A stretch of DNA of 18,716 nucleotides from an uncultured Succinatimonas sp. (GTDB taxonomy: Bacteria > Pseudomonadota > Gammaproteobacteria > Enterobacterales > Succinivibrionaceae). Numbering within the stretch: the first letter of the stretch is position 1; each line of letters opens with the position of its first letter. The position numbers and the translations under genes were made by a program. Positions 14,993 to 18,716 of the stretch are shown in pieces. The notes under the pieces are model-generated. The model ran no database searches and was not told the DNA's origin. It was given only the letters and a program-made list of their open reading frames with translations. Where the stretch lies: assembly GCA_905201175.1 (NCBI GenBank), contig CAJKNC010000022.1, forward strand, positions 1 through 18,716, in the 5' to 3' direction.

Positions 14993-16645
14993 ATGAAAAG
15001 AATAACCCTTCCTTGGTATGTTGTTTTTTATATTGTTGTTATCTACTTTTCAACTGTATTAAATCAGCAGATTCTGACTCATTTCTATACAATTTTGTCT
15101 CAATCTGAAGGAGTGAGTTTTTTATTTCTAATAACTCCACCTTTAGTGCTGATTTCATTTTTGACCATAGTTTTTTTATTTTTTAGCTTTAAATATATAT
15201 TTAAAGCAGTGATGGTATTTTTAATTATAACAGGAGCTCAGGTAGGATATTTTGCTACTAAATACGGCATAATCTTTGATTATGACATGATGATTAATAT
15301 CTTTTCGACAAATTTAGCCGAAGCTAAGGGCTATATTACCTTTGAGTCGATTTTATTATCTGTAATATATGGCTTTTTACCGGCAGCTTTCCTTTGTTAT
15401 ATAAAAATAAGATGGCCTCCAAGCTTTTTTAAAGCAGTATGGCAGCGTTTATTAGTTTTTGGAATTGCTGCAGTTACTCTTATTGTAATAGCTGTACCTT
15501 ATTATCAGAATTATGCCTCTATAGGCCGCAATAATAGTATTTTACGCAAGGAGATCTCTCCTTATAATTATGTTTATTACGGCTATAAAGCTTTAAAGCA
15601 GATGTATTTTCCTACTAAAATTGAGTTCGATGAGTATGGGCAGAGTGCATTTATTGATAATCCTGAAGAACGACCGGAGCTATTTGTTGTAGTTATAGGC
15701 GAAACTGCCAGAGCGCAAAATTTTAAGCATAATGGCTATGCACGCGATACCACGCCATATACGGATAATATTGAAAATTTTATTAAATTTGCTCCAGTGC
15801 AAAGCTGCGGCACAGCAACAGCGGTATCCGTTCCATGTATGTTCTCACGTCAGAACCGCGAAGATTATGATGAGGTAAAAGCTCAGAATTCAAGTAATCT
15901 TACAGATCTGCTTAAATATGCAGGTTATGACGTTTACTGGTACGATAATGACAGCGGCTGTAAAGGCGTATGTAAGCGGATAAATAATGTTTTAATTTCA
16001 AATAGCGATCCTAATTTGAAGGATAAATGCAGCAGTGATGGCTGCTATGATGAGGTCTTATTACCTATTTTAAAAGAGCGTCTGCAGATCCAGGCTCAAA
16101 ATAAACAGAGCTCTGTAATATTTTTACATATCATCGGCAGCCACGGGCCTACTTATTTTCTGCGTGTTCCTAAAGATAAAAAAGTTTTCTTTCCTACTTG
16201 TGAGAGAGGCGATATTGAGAATTGTTCCCGTGAAGAAATCATCAATGCCTATGATAATACTTTAGTGTATACAGACTATATTCTCTCTGAGGTTATTAAA
16301 ATTTTAGAGCCATACCAGCAGGACTTTGGTACAGGTTTGTTTTATATCTCCGATCATGGTGAGTCTTTAGGAGAAATGGGTATTTATTTGCATGGTACGC
16401 CATACGCTATAGCTCCTGATGAGCAAAAATATGTGCCTATGATGGCTTATTTTTCTAATTCCTTTATTGAAGATCATAATATGGATCTAAATTGTTTAGA
16501 AAATGAGTCAAAATTAAGCTTTAGTCAGGATAATTTTTTCCATAGTATTTTAGGCATATTAGATGTAAATACATCCTTTTATAACGAGAAGCAAGATTTG
16601 TTTTTAAAGTGCAGAGTTTGGAATAAATTGCCGAATCGTGATTAA
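14993..16645 (+). CDS. eptA: Lipid A phosphoethanolamine transferase
   Basis: Inner-membrane enzyme that transfers phosphoethanolamine from phosphatidylethanolamine to lipid A, lowering negative charge; family members reduce susceptibility to cationic peptides and polymyxins. The 550 residues match EptA (547). Five hydrophobic helices fill about 1-170. The periplasmic sulfatase-like domain has VVIGETARAQNF (metal Glu237), SCGTATAVSVPCMFS (nucleophile probably Thr274), HIIGSHGPTY, ISDHGESLGE (Asp454, His455) and YLHGTPYAIAP. Paired cysteines (272/282, 323/327, 345/351, 403/411) suit the disulfides of the family. A weak GAGAAA precedes the ATG. It follows the gmhA terminator with its own 236-bp upstream gap. 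Its stop overlaps that of the convergent YolD-like gene, and no terminator is seen. It may be a core or accessory gene; regulation is unknown. Confidence 0.95.
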   Translation: MKRITLPWYVVFYIVVIYFSTVLNQQILTHFYTILSQSEGVSFLFLITPPLVLISFLTIVFLFFSFKYIFKAVMVFLIITGAQVGYFATKYGIIFDYDMMINIFSTNLAEAKGYITFESILLSVIYGFLPAAFLCYIKIRWPPSFFKAVWQRLLVFGIAAVTLIVIAVPYYQNYASIGRNNSILRKEISPYNYVYYGYKALKQMYFPTKIEFDEYGQSAFIDNPEERPELFVVVIGETARAQNFKHNGYARDTTPYTDNIENFIKFAPVQSCGTATAVSVPCMFSRQNREDYDEVKAQNSSNLTDLLKYAGYDVYWYDNDSGCKGVCKRINNVLISNSDPNLKDKCSSDGCYDEVLLPILKERLQIQAQNKQSSVIFLHIIGSHGPTYFLRVPKDKKVFFPTCERGDIENCSREEIINAYDNTLVYTDYILSEVIKILEPYQQDFGTGLFYISDHGESLGEMGIYLHGTPYAIAPDEQKYVPMMAYFSNSFIEDHNMDLNCLENESKLSFSQDNFFHSILGILDVNTSFYNEKQDLFLKCRVWNKLPNRD

Positions 16646-17055
16646 GTCATATTTAAGCTTTGATATTCTATAGCTTGTATATATTTTAAGCTCAGGCATT
16701 TGCCAGTGTTTAAAGTGATAGTTTTGCACTGGGGATCAAATTTTTGGATATAGCCGTGAAAAACAATTTTATGAATTTGATTCTTCAAATCTTTTTCAAG
16801 GTAAGTGATCATAATTTGCAGATGCAGGCTTAGGTTATTAAGTAAGAAATGCAGTTTTCGATCCAAATCTGATTTTTGCTCATCATCTAAGCTATTAGGC
16901 TCAGGAAAATGAGCAGAATTTTTTTCTATGACTTCATTATAATTTGCAAGCGCATCAAAAGGCAGAAATTGCGCAGCACGCTCTTTTGCCGTAAGCTTAT
17001 GGACTATGCCAGCAAAAGGATACTTGATATTGATGATATCGTCATACTTATTCAT
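16642..17055 (-). CDS. YolD-like protein, partner of the upstream Y-family polymerase
   Basis: A 137-residue protein of the YolD-like type found beside UvrX-type polymerases in Firmicutes. The N-terminal part contains RAAQFLPFDALANYNEVIEK (about 26-45), which corresponds to the RAAQFAPFxALxGYxxAI signature of that family. The C-terminal part, FHGYIQKFDPQCKTITL then LKYIQAIE, is the small beta-rich end these proteins share. The biochemical role is not established; family context suggests help to or control of the polymerase. The ATG overlaps the polymerase stop by 4 nt (ATGA), indicating translational coupling. The stop codon overlaps that of convergent eptA. Confidence 0.75.
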   Translation of the reverse strand: MNKYDDIINIKYPFAGIVHKLTAKERAAQFLPFDALANYNEVIEKNSAHFPEPNSLDDEQKSDLDRKLHFLLNNLSLHLQIMITYLEKDLKNQIHKIVFHGYIQKFDPQCKTITLNTGKCLSLKYIQAIEYQSLNMT

Positions 17056-18575
17056 GACTTATGCCCGCCGATTTGGGAATTTCTTTGAATAGCAGTAGCT
17101 CCTTCCTGCAGATCAGAAGCTTTAAAAACAGCATTATTGCCGTATTTATGCTTGAGCTTTAACAGCGCTTCCTGTAATCTGCGTTCTTTTTTGAAATCTA
17201 TTTCTGCAGGCGGTTTTGTTGCGTTGCTTTCTTCAAAATCATCGAATAGATCAAGCTGTCTGGGCTCTTTTGCTTCATCATGAAAAGATGTCTCTGTTAG
17301 CATAATGGCTGTCAAGTTAATGCGTCTTATCAATAGATCTTTATTTATGATGTCGTTAAAAAGCTTTAAAGTATAGCTGCGAATGAGGTGCTGTGAGTTA
17401 TTAGCTTTAGCCATAGCTTGAGTGCCGTGGGCGCTTTTAGGTACTCTGCGTCCGTAATTATCGGTAACTATTTCCCCTTGATATTTCGTTTTTAAATACG
17501 GCTTTTTAAGATTATCGCTGTCATATCCTACAGTCAGCACTAGCTTTGCTGATAATAAATGCCTTTTTGTCAGATTCAGCGCTAAGCGTTCAGCCATTTC
17601 CTGCAGGATAAGCTTAGTTTGTGAATATGTATACGGATAAGACAAAACCTGTCCTTCGCTGAGGCTTTTGCGTTCATGGCGAATTGCTTTTATGTCAGCT
17701 ATAGTCACGCTCTCATATCCCCAGGCATGATCTATGAGCAATTCGGCGTTGATGCCAAAAAGTTTATAAAGTAAAGCTTGGTTATAATAATCAGTTTCCT
17801 TTCCTAAAGAACATCTGGCAATGTCTCCCATAGTATAGATATTTTCTGCGGCTAAGCGTCTGGCATAGCCTTTGCCGACTCTCCAAAAGTCTGTAATAGG
17901 CTGATAATCCCATAAATATTTACGATAATTGTATTCATCAAGGCAGGCTAGCCTTAAACCATTATTGTTAGCTTTGGCATGTTTAGCCACAATATCCATT
18001 GCGATTTTGGCTAAATAAAGATTAGTACCTATGCCGGCTGTAGCAGTAATGCCAGTATTCTTAAGAATTTCGCTGAGTATTTTTGACGCCAGATCTAAAG
18101 CTTTTATTTTATTGATTTTAAGATAGGCTGTAGCGTCGATGAAGACCTCATCTATAGAATAGATAACAATATCTTCAGGAGCTATATACTTTAGATAAAT
18201 ATTGTAAATTCTAGTACTGTAATCAAGATATAGAGCCATTCTCGGCGGAGCTATGATGTAGTCTACTGCATATTCAGGATGCCGCTTTAAGGTGCTGTCT
18301 ACAATACTGGTTTGCTTAAATCTGAGCGAGCCTTTATGAGAGCGGTCATAGTTTAAATTTTTTATTGCTTGTACAACTTCGAATAAGCGCGCTCGTCCAC
18401 TGATGCCAAGAGCCTTCAGGGAGGGACTTACTGCAAGACAAATGGTTTTAGCTGTACGAGAGGCATCTGCAACTACTAGATGCGTATCTAACGGATCTAA
18501 TCCACGCTCTACACATTCAACAGAAGCATAAAATGATTTTAAATCTATAGCTATATATTGTTTATCAGAATGCAT
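17052..18575 (-). CDS. Firmicutes-type Y-family translesion DNA polymerase (UvrX/UmuC-like)
   Basis: Error-prone polymerase of the Y family. The 507 residues include IAIDLKSFYASVECVERGLD (catalytic Asp11), VVADASRTAKTICLAVSPSL, the palm motif YSIDEVFID (Asp142, Glu143), TATAGIGTNLYLAKIAMDIV, the thumb segment TDFWRVGKGYARRL, MGDIARCS and LLYKLFGINAELLIDHAWG. The little-finger region includes NYGRRVPKSAHGT and LLIRRINLTA. QLDLF (440-444) is a good beta-clamp-binding motif. The end, GATAIQRNSQIGGHKS, recalls a C-terminal signature of clostridial proteins often carried on integrative elements. This is unlike DinB or UmuC of gammaproteobacteria, so transfer from Firmicutes is inferred. It is first in a two-gene operon with the YolD-like gene. 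I see no umuD-like gene. Confidence 0.9.
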   Translation of the reverse strand: MHSDKQYIAIDLKSFYASVECVERGLDPLDTHLVVADASRTAKTICLAVSPSLKALGISGRARLFEVVQAIKNLNYDRSHKGSLRFKQTSIVDSTLKRHPEYAVDYIIAPPRMALYLDYSTRIYNIYLKYIAPEDIVIYSIDEVFIDATAYLKINKIKALDLASKILSEILKNTGITATAGIGTNLYLAKIAMDIVAKHAKANNNGLRLACLDEYNYRKYLWDYQPITDFWRVGKGYARRLAAENIYTMGDIARCSLGKETDYYNQALLYKLFGINAELLIDHAWGYESVTIADIKAIRHERKSLSEGQVLSYPYTYSQTKLILQEMAERLALNLTKRHLLSAKLVLTVGYDSDNLKKPYLKTKYQGEIVTDNYGRRVPKSAHGTQAMAKANNSQHLIRSYTLKLFNDIINKDLLIRRINLTAIMLTETSFHDEAKEPRQLDLFDDFEESNATKPPAEIDFKKERRLQEALLKLKHKYGNNAVFKASDLQEGATAIQRNSQIGGHKS

Positions 18576-18596
18576 TTAGCTCTAAATGTCAAATTT

Positions 18597-18614
18597 TTTA
18601 AGAGAACTCTTAAA
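18597..18614. promoter_or_regulatory. Palindrome upstream of the Y-family polymerase (possible operator)
   Basis: TTTAAGAG and CTCTTAAA, separated by AA, make a perfect 8-bp inverted repeat ending 22 bp before the polymerase ATG. It matches neither the E. coli LexA box (CTGT-N8-ACAG) nor the Bacillus type. Its place in the likely promoter region suggests an operator, but this is inference. Confidence 0.35.
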
Positions 18615-18669
18615 TGAGATTTTGCAATATATAGTACTAGAAAGCAAAAAAAAAGAGGGCTTTAGTATG

Positions 18670-18705
18670 AACCCCATTATTGATCACATGATTGATAATG
18701 GGGTT
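18670..18705. terminator. Hairpin at the right edge (possible terminator)
   Basis: AACCCCATTAT (18670-18680) and ATAATGGGGTT (18695-18705) form a perfect 11-bp stem with a 14-nt loop, followed by TTGTT on the plus strand. On the minus strand a run of nine T appears about 15 nt after the stem. No gene visible in the window ends here, so it may belong to a gene further right. Confidence 0.4.
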
Positions 18706-18716
18706 TTGTTATGAAA

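Overview
The window reads as chromosomal DNA of an AT-rich gammaproteobacterium. The evidence is gene order: holD-rimI, cysZ beside zipA-ligA with pts genes next door, and mltD-rnhA divergent from dnaQ all match E. coli-type neighbourhoods, and zipA, holD, cysZ and pntAB are typical of that class. The AT-rich composition, the degenerate PTS and a Firmicutes-type polymerase would suit a gut or rumen lineage such as Succinivibrionaceae (Aeromonadales), but that placement is inference. No rRNA, tRNA, CRISPR array or insertion sequence was seen.

Layout. 152-778 (-): upp, with a strong hairpin terminator. 931-2053 (+): a divergent, enlarged holD (clamp-loader psi) overlapping rimI. 2297-5229 (+): pntAB, the two subunits of proton-translocating transhydrogenase, closed by a symmetric terminator. 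5352-8357 (-): cysZ, a ptsI-like gene and a crr-like gene in one operon. 8461-11318 (+): zipA-ligA. 11361-12881 (-): mltD (no LysM repeats) and rnhA. 13197-14716 (+): dnaQ with an extra charged tail, overlapping gmhA. 14993-16645 (+): eptA. 16642-18575 (-): a YolD-like protein and a Y-family polymerase of the kind found in Clostridia.

The most notable observation is the PTS pair. The crr-like IIA protein has lost both active-site histidines (E. coli His75 becomes Asn, His90 becomes Thr). The Enzyme I-like protein keeps its histidine but has lost the Asn-Asp metal-site pair and the catalytic Cys. ptsH and cysK, expected between cysZ and ptsI, are absent. Both reading frames are intact and well translated, so this looks like a kept 'pseudo-PTS' with a possible non-catalytic role rather than simple decay.

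Other points are two altered replisome subunits (psi with two insertions, epsilon with about 70 extra C-terminal residues), a cross-phylum translesion polymerase operon preceded by an 18-bp palindrome, and lipid A/LPS genes (gmhA, eptA) beside DNA replication genes.
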